Source of the DNA: Nymphaea colorata
Lineage: Eukaryota; Streptophyta; Magnoliopsida; Nymphaeales; Nymphaeaceae
DNA length: 36,351 nt
NCBI RefSeq assembly: GCF_008831285.2
Contig: NW_022204786.1
Span: forward strand, 1-36,351
Direction of reading: 5' to 3'
The translations under genes were made by a program, and so were the position numbers. Positions 10,701-20,656 of this stretch are shown here, one piece after another (position 1 is the stretch's first letter; the number at the start of each line of letters is the position of its first letter). Below the pieces are notes generated by a model. The model was not told the origin of the DNA, did not search any database, and saw only the letters and a list, made by a program, of their open reading frames with translations.

Positions 10701-12062
10701 TCACTACTGGTCTGAGAGCATCCATGAACATATGGAGCCTACTCCTGCCATGATGCCTCCCTCGTTGACGTTCTAAGGCTTTATTCTAATTAAAAACCCA
10801 CAGCATTATGATTTGAGAAGCTGGTCACCCTCATTAGCGAGGATCCCGTACTGGGATACTTCGTATATGCACTTGGTGCTTACATGCTGAGAGCCGCTTA
10901 CCAGCACATTTAAAAGTGGCTTAGTCACTATCTTCTACATAAGGATGAACTTTTTCCTTTCTTCAGCGTTCATCAGCTTGAGTCGCTTAATGGCATCCTA
11001 TCCGTAGATGTTGTGCCCTCCTCCTTCCAAGTTCGGCTTTAGCACATACTATTTTCCATTCTTCTCCACAGATTCAATAAGCTGGGCAAATTCCTATTGG
11101 GACATATGATCGAATTCCCACACAGGCACAAGCGACTTCTTCAGTAGGAGAATCTAATCGGGGGATAGGTATTGTGAGTATACTGATTCTTTCGATAGCT
11201 CCACCTGCATTCTCTTTTGGTTCATCAGGTCGAATGTCACATTGGGTATCTTGATGGCGTTGCTGATCTCTATTGTTTCCCTTGCCTTCCAAGAAAGAGA
11301 GGGGTCTTGCTGATAGTCGGACAGCTGATAGCCTGTTCGGTAGTATGCCACAGCAATTCCTTCCCCATTGAGTTTTAAATTTCCCTCCTGGTCCAGTTTT
11401 AGCTTGCTTCCCACTTCGTATAGCGTCATCCTGACCACCTTGATCCCGAATTCCAGCAGTCTCACTTCCAAAAGCCTTTGCTCTATGATGTTGAACTCAG
11501 TGGGACTCACCAGCATCAGGAAAATCCCATCGAGCTTCCTCCTTTGGTATAGCTGGTAGATCTACTAAGCAAGGCGTTGGTTCGGCTGGCTCTTCACGTA
11601 TTTATGCGCATTTTTCATGTCTGAGAGTCGCTTGGCCTTCTGGAAGTTCTCAGTATGAGCTGACATGGAGACGGAGGTGAGGTTGTACTCGATGATCTTC
11701 GGCTCTCCGTCTTCAGAAATGAAGAAATCAGATCTTGTAAGGACTAGTCCGTCGTCGTTATTGTTCTTTCTGAGACTGCGGATGCGCATGAGTTGGCTGA
11801 CCATTTCATCGGTTTCCTTGATCTGTTCATACACCCTGTCGATCAGCTGCTGGTTGCGAGAAGCACTGAAGACCAGTTTCTGCCACACTTGCGAGACTTC
11901 CTGCAGCTGCACGTAGGCCGCCTTGGTTGTCGAATAGGGGTGGAAAGCCAGCTTTACTGGAGCCAGTTCGTCCTCTGTCTTCTTTTTGCTGACTCCCAGT
12001 GCCAAGCTCAGCTCTGTTAGGTTCCTGACCTGCTCAGTAGTAGGCTCATCCTGGCCTTGCAT
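10701..12062 (-). CDS. GSS: Glutathione synthetase, canonical copy (453 aa)
   Basis: Eukaryotic-type glutathione synthetase, joining gamma-Glu-Cys and Gly with ATP in the cytosol. Uninterrupted ATG to TGA. Motifs: LTRSDFF (substrate Arg), IEYNLTSVSM (metal/substrate EYN plus two Ser), EFNIIEQ, YYRTGY (Arg and Tyr of the substrate pocket), YVLKPNLEGGGHNIYGED (ATP grasp), FILMEKI, FLIRIKPENVNEGGIMAGVG. The pocket residues corresponding to human Ser149, Ser151, Glu214, Asn216, Gln220, Arg267, Tyr270 and Arg450 are all present. The Glu of ILMEKI is TAG (10935-10937) and the Glu of IYGED is TAG (10998-11000), strong evidence for UAR=Glu. First of three tandem paralogues on this strand. The last sense codon is TAG, directly before TGA. 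Length fits the family (~470). Confidence 0.93.
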
Positions 12063-12136
12063 ATATAGATATCTATTGATAAGATTATGATAATGATTGT
12101 GATGTTAGGCTATTTGATATCTTTGCTTGATGGCAA

Positions 12137-13522
12137 TCATTATGTTACTTTCCAGGTGACAATCGAGCCAATTCCAGCCATAATGCCGCCCTCGTTGGCG
12201 GTGGGAGGCTTAGCTCTGATCAAAAAGCCATCTGCTTGGTTGTGGACTATTTTACCATCGAACCAGCTCAGACTACCGTAGCGAGAAATCTCGTATTCGC
12301 AATCTTGGACTCGATATTTGTGACCGTCTATTATGACATTCGCGATCGGTTTCGTCCTTATCTTTTCCATCAGGATGTAGGAACGAAGTGTCTGGCGGTC
12401 TCCCTTCAACGTCTTGACTACGTCTTATCCGAAGAGGTTGTTTCCACCTCCTTCCATGTTCGGCTTGAGGAGATAAGCTGAAGGATCGGCCTCCACTTTG
12501 GCAGTTAGAGCAGCAAGATCTTCCTGCGTAATGGTGTCGAATTCCCATTCATTCACTCTCGTCTTCATGATCAATTCAATGTCTTCCTCTGAGGCGTATC
12601 TCCTAAGGACGTCAAGCTTGCCGAGCTCGGTTTGGACTCGTTTCTGGTTGACCAGTTAAAACTCAATGGGAGGGATGGAGATGGCATTGCTGAGGGCTAC
12701 TTTTTCCCTCGCCTGCCACGATCTCTCGATATCGTATCCCTATCCGAAGATGTAGTGACTGGCCCTATAGACTCCTCTCATGTACACAACTGCTACTTTC
12801 TCTTCAGCAAAGTAGAGATCTCCGTTTTCCTTCAATGCCAATTCTTCACTCATTTCCTTGAGGTTGGTCCTGATTACTCTGAATCCCCGTAATCTAAACT
12901 CCACTTCCAGCCTTCCCTGGTCGAGATAGTTGGCATTGCCTTCCAGTTTCACATCAGCATCGATCACGAAGAGCACCACTCCTTCTATCTTCTTCAAATC
13001 CGCCAACTATCTCACGGTTTGCGTGAAATTGAGGATCGATGGACTGCTGACGTAGCCTTGGGGGCCGTCTAATAATCGTTTGGCATCCTGGAAACGCTAC
13101 ATGTGGGACATCATGCCCACGCATTGCAAGTTGAATTCAGTTAGCTTTGGCTGGCCAGCTTAGTCGTTGTAGTAGTCGATGCGATCCAGACACACACCCT
13201 CTCTCAGGGCATCAGGACTCCGTTTCTTCACTATCTTCAGCACTCCATTCAGCAGCACATCCTGTGATGCGATCCCTTAAAAGAGTCCAATGAGGAACTG
13301 TCTATCTTGTGCAACCTTCCAAAGCACTCTATGCCAAGCTTAGTGCAGTTCTCCAAGATATCTGTGATAGTCAGCTGTGCTGAGGAAGGGGTGGAAGGCG
13401 ACTTTGAAGGCCTAGAACTTGCCCTGGCCAACCCACTTCAGCAGTCCCATCGCCTGGCTTGTCCTCAGAAGCTAAAAGAAGGCGCGTTGCTGCTTTGGAT
13501 CGAAATCTTGAGTCAATTACAT
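12137..13522 (-). CDS. Glutathione synthetase paralogue 2, altered substrate pocket (461 aa)
   Basis: Uninterrupted reading frame; the ATG (13522) is followed directly by TAA (Glu). The ATP-grasp fold is intact: LLKPNMEGGGNNLFG[UAA]D, SYILMEKI, FLIRAKPPTANEGGIMAG. The substrate side is partly changed. LDRIDYY keeps the Arg and MRGVY keeps Arg and Tyr. The two Ser after the E-x-N motif are Cys and Gly (TEFNLQCVG), and the Glu in the E-x-N-x3-Q motif is Asn, although its Asn and Gln remain (NANYLDQ). Probably an active ATP-grasp ligase of the GSS family whose substrate may differ; this is inference from residues. It sits ~75 bp from the canonical copy, same strand. The UAA in LFG-Glu-D supports UAA=Glu. 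Confidence 0.88.
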
Positions 13523-13715
13523 ATATAATATCTTTCTGCCGGTAATCATTGCCTCAAGATGCCCAAAGACGATTGTTTATTATATTAAATTCGCTTTATA
13601 TGCTTACTCTCTTCATCTTGTTATTCATCTTATGTTCGTCATAATAAGAAAAGGGAAAAAAAAATAGAAAATGCGATGGCTTATCTTATTATGATTATCA
13701 AAGATAAAAGCTTCT

Positions 13716-15076
13716 TCAGATATCATGAAGTTTCCAGGACACGATGGCTGCACTTCCATTCATGATTCCTCCCTCCTTAATATCGGAAGGCTTCGCCTAT
13801 ACCAAAAACCCATCACTGTTGTTTCGAATTATCTTTCCTTCCAGCCAGGTAAGGGTGCCAAAGATGCCCACCTCGTACTCGCACTCACCATCGAATAGCT
13901 TTTCGCCGTCCACCAGGATGTTCCTTCCCGATTTGGTTTGGATCATCTCCATCAAAATGTAGGAGCGAAGCACCTACCGCCCTTCTCGCATCTTTTCGAG
14001 GGCCTATTCACCGAAGAGGTTGTTTCCGCCTCCCTCCATGTTGGGCTTGAGGATGTAGTTGTTGGGATTGGCCTGCACGGCTCCTCTCAAAACCTAAAGC
14101 TATTCTTCTGTAATTGAGTCGAAGTCCCATTCGCCCACTCTCGTCTTAAGGAGCAAGCTAGCATCCTCTTCGGATGCGTACCTCCTAATTACTTCCGGTT
14201 TGGCGAGCTCAGTCTGGACTCGTTTCATGTTGACCAGTTAGAATTCGATGGGGGGAATCGACAAGGCGTTACTGCTGCAAATCATCTATTTGGCCTTCCA
14301 CGATCTGGTAATATCGTAGTCTTCTCCGTAGACGTAGTCAGAGAGTCGAAAAGTGATCCTGTTGTAGACCACCGCCACTTTCTCATCTCCGAAGTAAAGA
14401 TCTCCGTTTTGCTTTATGGACAGTTTATCCGCCATCTCTATGTAGTCAGTGATCACTGTTTTTACCGACCTCTTGGCGAACTCTTCCTGGAAAGCCCTTA
14501 CGTCCAGTCGATTGATTCTCTGTGATAAGTCGTAATCAGCGATCAGCACGATCAGCACGATTCCTTCCTTCTTCTTCAGCTTCACCACCTAAACGATGGC
14601 CTCCGTGCAGTTGCCGGCAACGGGATTGTCAAAATAGTTTTGATCCTTCTACCGTGTCTTCTTCATATTTTGGATCTTGGCGCTGTTTGCCTGGAAGCCC
14701 ACGCATAGTAAATTGTACTCGATGAGTTTCGGCTGTCCTGTCAGGTCCTAGTAGTAGTCGATTCTGTTCACGCAAATTCCTTCCTGCAGGGGCCTGCCTT
14801 TCAACTGTTTCACAATGTCTAAATTGGCCTTGAGAAGATCATTTCCTTTGGTCAAGCCATCGAGCAGGGATATCAAAAACTCATGGTCTTGGGCAACCCG
14901 GAAGAGAACGCGTTGCCAAGCAGCCTGCAGACTGCAGTAAAGCTCATACTTTGACTTGTTGGTGACGAATGGAAAAAAGGCAACGGGATAGTTGATAGAC
15001 TTGCCCTTGTACACTCCCCCATCGATTGGCTGAGCGCCATGTACTGAGGTAGGTCCTAAGGAGGGATCTACTGCAT
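13716..15076 (-). CDS. Glutathione synthetase paralogue 3, strongly altered pocket (~453 aa, one frame break)
   Basis: Starts at the first ATG (15076, in-frame TGA upstream). A missing base in the five-G run (plus strand 15016-15020) breaks the frame between SQSMG and VYKGKSINYP. The ATP-grasp core is intact: YILKPNMEGGGNNLFGEE, SYILMEMI. Substrate-side changes relative to canonical enzymes: Ser pair to Cys/Gly (EYNLLCVG), Glu and Gln of E-x-N-x3-Q to Arg and Val (RINRLDV), pocket Tyr to Phe (NRITF), and the Arg of the R-x-K segment to UAG-encoded Glu (FLVEAKPS). The GGIMAG loop becomes GGIMNG. In legume homoglutathione synthetase two residues of this loop set specificity, so a different acceptor or loss of function is plausible. 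Its 3' end is TGA at 13718-13716. Confidence 0.85.
15016..15020 (-). other. Frame break in G5/C5 run of synthetase paralogue 3
   Basis: One extra base in the run joins the N-terminal part (ATG 15076) to the conserved body of the protein. Confidence 0.7.
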
Positions 15077-15419
15077 GGGTTTCCTCTGAGCTCCAATAAA
15101 AATGTAAACTTTGAATCAAATTATCGGCTAAATAATCATTTTATGTGATGTTATACCTAGCTTTTAGCCACTTTCTCAACGCTTTAGTGCAAAGAAATGC
15201 CTCGATCATCATATTTTTCGTTACACAATTAGGGATATTACCAAGATACGGATGTCTTTCTCGCTTTTACGCTTAGTTTTTAGCTTATTTGGCCCATGGT
15301 AGCATATAAGGTTATTATTTTGCTGTTTCATGGACGATGGATGAAAAGTTGATGGTTTTTGTGTGAGGGATACGGTGGTGGTTGCCCTATGACTGGGGGG
15401 TGGGCGTGATGGGTGGCAA
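15077..15419. other. Spacer before the tRNA, no gene seen
   Basis: 343 bp with no convincing reading frame. The right end is G-rich (GACTGGGGGGTGGGCG) and abuts the tRNA. It may contain the promoter of synthetase paralogue 3 and a 5' flank of the tRNA. Confidence 0.5.
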
Positions 15420-15492
15420 GCCTGTATAGCTTAGTTGGTAGAGCACTTGCCTAGTAAGCAAGAGGTCACCGGTTCGACTCCGGTTACAGGCT
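15420..15492 (+). tRNA. tRNA-Thr (anticodon AGU)
   Basis: 73 nt fold to a full cloverleaf: acceptor GCCTGTA/TACAGGC, D-arm GCTTAGTTGGTAGAGC, anticodon stem CTTGC/GCAAG with loop CTAGTAA (anticodon AGT, reads ACU/ACC as inosine), T-arm ACCGG-TTCGACT-CCGGT, discriminator T. The internal A box (TAGCTTAGTTGG) and B box (GGTTCGACTCC) match the RNA polymerase III consensus. No intron. No CCA encoded. Confidence 0.95.
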
Positions 15493-15496
15493 TTTT
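15492..15496 (+). terminator. RNA polymerase III T-run terminator
   Basis: Five T residues at and immediately after the tRNA 3' end, the usual Pol III stop. Confidence 0.75.
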
Positions 15497-15621
15497 ATTA
15501 TTTTCCATACACAACAAATCGATATCGAAAATATCCATCCCCACTTATCGGAATAGCCTAACTAGCGCTCCTCTGCAAGTTACTACTAACTTAGGAGTGG
15601 AGAGGCGGCGGAGCATAGAGG

Positions 15622-15630
15622 TATATAAAA
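15622..15630 (+). promoter_or_regulatory. TATA-box-like element
   Basis: TATATAAAA in the 290-bp spacer between the tRNA and the MORN gene, ~157 bp upstream of that start codon. No transcript can be assigned; it could serve the MORN gene or an unseen small RNA. Confidence 0.3.
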
Positions 15631-15786
15631 GACATTTCGCTTTTTATACTGTTGAGCCTTTTCCATCCCCAAAAAGATAGACCTTTTGAATTTGGTATCT
15701 TATCCGTTGTTCAGCGTTAATCTTTTCCTTTTGCCATATTTCCGAATTGGATTTGGTGATTATTATTTATTTGCTTTGACGTCCCC

Positions 15787-17074
15787 ATGGGAAGCGAGAT
15801 CTGCCAGAACACCAGAACCGAAACAACTGACGCGCCTGCAGAGATGACGCAATAATACAAATAGAGGCTGCAGATGAGCACTGCAGTCCCACACGAGAAT
15901 GGCTCATCCAACAACGACCTTTTCCGGTCAGAGCTCAACAGGGATGAGGATAAGCTCGAGGAGAGGGAAGAGAAGGGCAGCACTGTCTTCGAGCCCTGCA
16001 AAACTGTCCTCCATTCAACGCTCAGACTGAACCCGGTCGCCTACGAGAAGATGCAGATGATCGGTCCGCACTAGAAGAGGAAGCGCATAAACCAGTTCGA
16101 AGTGAATGCCCCCTTCAAGGTGATCCTGCTGACGCTAGGCCACGGGCTCAAGCACACCATCCACGAGGTGGGCCACGACCTCTTCTAGAAATACTATCAG
16201 TAATCTGGGACGCCCGGGTGGAAGCTGCACAAAAACGGCTACTACATCAACTACTTGGCGAAGAAACTGACAGCCATCCTCACCGAGCACATCTACTTCG
16301 AGGGCGAGCTGGAGGAGGACGACAGCAACCGCATCCTGCCGAGGGCCAAGGGCATCCTGCTCAACTAGTTCGGCAGGTACGAGGGCGGCTTCGAGATGGG
16401 CAAGGCCCACGGAAAGGGCCTCTTCGAGGACCGCATCAAGAAGGCAGTCTACAAGGGCCTCTGGGAGAACGGAAGGCTGGTGGACGGCGTTATCGAGTCG
16501 ACCGAGTACAGGTTCAAGGGGCAGATCAGCGAGAACGTGGCTCACGGCAGCGGTGAGATCTACTTCAAGCAGACGGAGGTGAGCTACGTGGGGAAGTTCA
16601 AGAAGGGGCAGTACTACGACAAGAAGGCCGTCTACGAGACTAACGACTACATCTACGAGGGGTGCTTCATCAACGGCAGGAAGAACGGCGAAGGCACTCT
16701 CGTCGAAAAGGAACGCAACTATAAGAAAAAACATACCAAATACCGCCCCCCGCCAGTACGAGGGGTCCTGGCTCAACGACGTCTACATCAACAAGAAGAC
16801 CATGGACGCCATCATGCAGCAGAACTAGCCCAAGGATCCAGAGGCCGAGGACAACCAGGACGGAGGGAGGAAGCCAATCCACATGTTGGAGCAGATAGCC
16901 TTCGAAGAGGAGGAAACAGTCGACCACAAGTCAACCGACAGGAAGGTGGAGAAAGGGCTTCCCGACGAGGAGCTCAACCAGCTGAAGCCGAAGTTCGTGT
17001 GGGTGGACGTTCCCAAGCCGCCCAAAAAGAAGAAGGCGGAGGAGGAAGAGGAGGAGGATAGTCAGGTTTTCTGA
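15787..17074 (+). CDS. MORN-repeat protein (~428 aa, one frame break)
   Basis: ATG at 15787 (later in-frame ATGs at 15844 and 15874), TGA 17072-17074. The N-terminal ~100 residues are polar, then a mid-region beginning LLTLGHGLKHTIHEVGHDL, then MORN-type repeats (GRYEGGFEMGKAHGKG, YKGLWENGRLVDG, FKGQISENVAHGSGE, YVGKFKKGQYYDK, YEGCFINGRKNGEG, YEGSWLNDVY) of the YxGxxxxGxxxGxG pattern. The C-terminus is acidic and Lys-rich. The frame breaks in a six-C run (16746-16751): before it the frame reads ...EKERNYKKKHTKYRPP, after it QYEGSW in the +1 frame. MORN proteins act as membrane- or cilium-associated scaffolds; this one's partner is unknown. It converges on the RMC1 gene with only 20 bp between stops. 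Confidence 0.82.
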
Positions 17075-17094
17075 TGGCGGTATTATCGCATTCA

Positions 17095-18979
17095 TCATTC
17101 CGGATTGACTACTATATTACTACAGATATCAGCGAGCTCAGGAGACGAGCTTGCTTTCAGCTCGTCCAAGTAGATCGGATTCACGTTGGGATACTTCTTC
17201 AGGATGAAGAGGCGGGCGTATCCCAGAAACTCCCTCTTGAGGTCGGGAGCGGAGATGTACTTGGCTGCCTCCATGATGTCGAGCGCTTCCATCTTGTCGA
17301 AGTAGTTCCTGATGAAGCGCTTGCCCTCCCGGACTCGCTGCGTCTTCATGATCATGCGGAGGACCTCCTTGGGCGGGCAGGTCTGGAAGGTGAGGTCGAT
17401 GCTGAGCGTCACCAGCAGGTCGTTGTCTCCTTGAAGCCCTTCTCGAAGATGAGCTTGAAGATCTTCTGGTCGCAGTTCACCACCCCGTGGTGGCAGAGGT
17501 AGGTGAGCAGGTCGTACTTTTCCGTCGAGAGCAGCATCTCGGCGGCCAGCACCTGAAACTCGTCGGGAATATGAGGTGGTATTCTGCGTGGGTGGGAAAT
17601 TACAGTTGGCCTGGCGGATGCACTCGACGAGGATGTCGCAAAGGGCGCTCCTGTTGACGAGGGGGTCGATGGAGAGGGTGTAGAACAGGTTGGAGTAAAT
17701 CTCGATCAGCGAAATGGTCTCGCTCTCATCGTAGAGGTAGGAGCCGATCTTGGCGAAGAGCAGCTTCCACATTTTGGAAAGACTTATGTGCTTGAAGGTG
17801 AAGAGGTTCTCACGCATCCACCTTAATACTTCCATTTTGCTGTTGCTTCTGCGATGCAGGAACTAAAACACCTGCATTTCAGTCTTGAGGTAGTGGTAGA
17901 TGACAGGCAGAGAGATTTTCCACTTGCTGATCTGGCCGTCGGCAGGATCACTCTTTTGTTGATGAACTCGCAGGAGTAGAGTTTGCTGTTGAGCTCCTGT
18001 TTTTCGTGGGCGAGCGGGTAGGGTGAGACTAAGGCCTGGAAGTTGGTGTGGTTGATATCGTAGATGAAGGAGATGCGTTCGTTCCTGAGGTGGACGACCA
18101 GCATGTTGTCGAAGACGTTGAGGCTGGGGAGGCTGTCGCTGGGCAGCTTGATAGTGACCTGCCTGCGTTCGGACTCGAGGAGGGGCGTGAGCTGCAGCTT
18201 GCCCTCGTTGGCGAAGTAGAAGAACATGTAGGGCGTGCCCTGGATGCGCTGGATGTCGATGAAGTAGTCCTCCGCCAGCTCCTTCCGCTGCAGGAACACC
18301 TCCTTGTTGATGCGGCTGCCCTCCAGCCCCAGGCTCTTCTTCGCCTTTATCCGCCGCGCCATCGCCTCGTCCTCCGTGAAGCTCACCTCCACCTCGCCGC
18401 ACCGGAACCAGTTCTTGGCGCGCTGCGGGTCGAAGTGGAAGACGTAGGCCAGGTCGCAGTCCCCGTACTGCAGTCCCACCAGGAATTCGCTTAAGGGCTC
18501 GTAAGGAAGCAGTGGTACTTGCCCGATATGTGCTTCACTTCCTTGATGCTCTTCTTCTCCTCGTCCAGCTTGTACAGCCTCACTCCCTGTTCCTCCGCCA
18601 CGAAGAAGTTGACGGTTTGGCTGGCGGAGTAGGCCCACTCCATCGCGAACATCCGCTTGAGGTCCTTCCTGACGACGATTTGCGTTTTGGTCTGTGCGAA
18701 GTGCGCGTGGAGGTGTCCTTCGGGGGTGAGGAAAGCGACGACGTGTTTTTCGTAGTTGTAGGCGAGGTCGGTGATGGGGTGGGGCTTGCCGAGGTCGATG
18801 ACCTTGAGATACTCCTTGTGGACTGCGTAGAGGGTGGACTTGTCGTAGACGATGGTGATGTTCCTGCGGATGTTGAAGAAGTATTTGCAGTGGGGCGACA
18901 GGTTCTTCTTGAGCTACTGCAGCTCCGCGTTCTCCTTCGCGAAGACCAGCTGCAACAGGTGCTTCTCTCCCTCCTGCAT
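17095..18979 (-). CDS. RMC1: RMC1 (Mic1/C18orf8-like), Mon1-Ccz1 regulator (~622 aa, four frame breaks)
   Basis: Similar along its length to RMC1, the subunit of the Mon1-Ccz1 Rab7 exchange factor that works in late endosome/lysosome traffic. The N-terminal beta-propeller includes SLPSLNVFDNMLVVHL and ISFIYDI. The C-terminal helical Mic1 region includes KWKISLPVIYHYLKTEM, KMEVLRWMRENL and GKRFIRNYFDK. ATG 18979 is preceded by GATATAATA (18989-18997). One 20-nt intron at 17584-17603. Four single missing bases are needed to keep the frame, near 18501-18506, 17938-17944, 17564-17568 and 17426-17433. Conservation on both sides of each break argues for sequence errors rather than decay. Length agrees with animal RMC1 (~650). 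Confidence 0.78.
17584..17603 (-). other. 20-nt spliceosomal intron in RMC1
   Basis: Minus strand GTAATTTCCCACCCACGCAG. Removal joins IRQAN to EYHLIFP; one missing base ~20 nt further on is also required. Confidence 0.75.
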
Positions 18980-19923
18980 CAGATCAACTATTATATCGAG
19001 GATTATAATCACCCACCCCCACCCACACACCCAGAAGGATCATAGCATACAGTTATCACCGTAATCGTGAAGCAAAAATAATCAGGAATCCATTGGTCGT
19101 TTGCCTCGTCTTGTCAGTTTCATTAATTGAGGCGGAGGAGACCAACTGGAAGATGAGTTCCAAGGCATATCCAACCGACCTGGTGGGCGAATCCTGCAGT
19201 AGTGATATTGTATTTGGGCGGTGCTTGAATAAACAGGGCGGATGGTGGTCCCCATGTGGAAGATGATAAAATTGGAAGAATAGCTCTATTTATGAAAGCT
19301 CGCGAAGTTTCAAAATTACCACAGGGGGGGCAAGCCTTCCCCTCCGTCCAATTGTGTTATAACAGGTAAAAACCACTGCTTTAAGGGTGTTTTTTAGGGA
19401 GTCATCACATTTCTGGGAATTAAAAATACTCGAAAATATTGGGGAGGCGGGGTGGAAATGATTGAAAATGCGGGAGGCGGGGGAGGATTGAAGATGGCTG
19501 CGATCGAGGTTGGGAGGGCTTTGATATTATAGAATACTTGGAAGTTTGTGGAACGGTAAGAGGATTACATAATCATAAACAGTAAGCATTAATAATTTGC
19601 ATTCCTTCGTCCCTCCTCCGTTGGCAAGCGGGTCCTCTTGCTCCAATTATTGCTCCAACAGCTAATCGGCAAAACAGTTACTACCCCCATTTCAAAAAAG
19701 TCACGAATGAGGATTTATACCATCACTGGCTGCAGCCACCCCAACCCATCCACTTAGCCACTCCTGCCGTGTGACTTTGGCGGGCTCTTTTGCGCCTTCG
19801 GCCGTCGACCCGAAAAAGCATAGATTTATTTCTGGGGGAGGTTATAAAGAGTGATAAAGTTGTTTGGGTGCAAATACAGGAAATAAGATGTAAATATCAC
19901 GAGAAAAGTAGGGGAGAAAAGAG
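18980..19923. other. Longest gene-free stretch, with G-rich runs
   Basis: 944 bp between RMC1 and the next gene. I find no convincing reading frame or tRNA. It holds a C-rich tract at ~19011-19033 and G-rich tracts at ~19440-19520 (GGGGAGGCGGGGTGG and GCGGGAGGCGGGGGAGG, an imperfect direct repeat ~40 bp apart) that could form quadruplexes. A small RNA gene cannot be excluded by eye. Confidence 0.4.
18989..18997 (-). promoter_or_regulatory. GATATAATA box upstream of RMC1
   Basis: Minus strand GATATAATA begins 18 nt before the RMC1 ATG. The same box occurs before other genes here (185-193, 29055-29064, 33212-33220). Possibly an initiator or TATA-like core element. Confidence 0.4.
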
Positions 19924-20238
19924 TCAAAAATCGATCTCCTGCATCTGAATCTCCTGATCCTTGTCCGAGAAGAGGGGATCTTAGAAAACACTCATAATTT
20001 CATCGGTCGCCATCTAGTAGTCGCTCATCTGCTCAGACTCGCTGGGCATGGCACTGGCGCGGGAATCCTCGCTTTACATCTCACTGGGGTCGGTATTGGC
20101 GTTTTCCCTCTAAAGCCACACCAGGAACTGCTGGTAGTCCTCGAAGGACTCGAAAGCGTAAAAAACGTTGGTGCGCTGGCAGAGGAACCCGTAGACTTGC
20201 TGCTGGCTTGCTCCCTCGGAAGTAGACTGGCTGGCCAT
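19924..20238 (-). CDS. Small acidic protein, unknown (104 aa)
   Basis: ATG GCC at 20238 to TGA 19926-19924 without break. It begins MASQSTSEGASQQQ, has an aromatic core (YGFLCQRTNVFYAFESF, DYQQFLVWLE), and ends in a very acidic Ser/Glu/Asp/Met-rich tail (DPLFSDKDQEIQMQEIDF). Three TAG/TAA codons are read as Glu, which fits the acidic character. An in-frame ATG farther upstream (20388) exists, but the intervening DNA is AT-rich non-coding in character (ATTATTATAAAATTATTTAG just upstream). No family recognised. Confidence 0.6.
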
Positions 20239-20656
20239 CCCTTGTTGTCTAAATAATTTTATAATAATGGTTATAAATAAAGGAGGACAAGTAATTTGGG
20301 CCTTATCCCACCCCCGCAGCCAAGCCGACCGCCCACCCATATCCCCACTCAAGCCCTTGCCCTCGGGAAGGCGCTCCTCGGTTGGCATTTGCGGTTGGAA
20401 GCTGCAGCCAACGATTTAGAGGCGAGATAACTGCCACCCCCCTATTTCCGTTTTGGATACGCTCCTGTTCCAGCTCGGCTCAGAACGCTATCATTCCCGC
20501 TCGGCTCGTGCTGGAAACTCTAGGATCGGATCTTTTCCGCCGAAGTCACACCCCATTGCAAGGAGAATCAGCCAAGTTTTGCTCCCCATTACCGACAGTC
20601 GAAGTGTATAAATAGTCTGATCTGGCAATCAGGCAGAGTTTGCATTTGTTGAAGCG
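20239..20656. other. Spacer, no gene accepted
   Basis: 418 bp upstream of the acidic-protein gene and downstream of the next minus-strand gene. One plus-strand frame starting near 20382 lacks any recognisable protein character. A TATAAATA sits at 20607-20614. I see nothing else. Confidence 0.4.

Noticed and set aside
8546-12142. UAR codon directly before TGA in three genes, suggesting tandem stops
   Set aside because: Only three of about 25 genes show it, and UAR is a frequent sense codon here, so chance is sufficient.
16135-16776. Hydrophobic-looking minus-strand open frame over the MORN gene
   Set aside because: Shadow of the MORN repeats, no independent start context or recognisable domain.
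20382-20615. Possible short plus-strand gene
   Set aside because: No domain, atypical composition and no promoter-like box; probably leader or spacer sequence.
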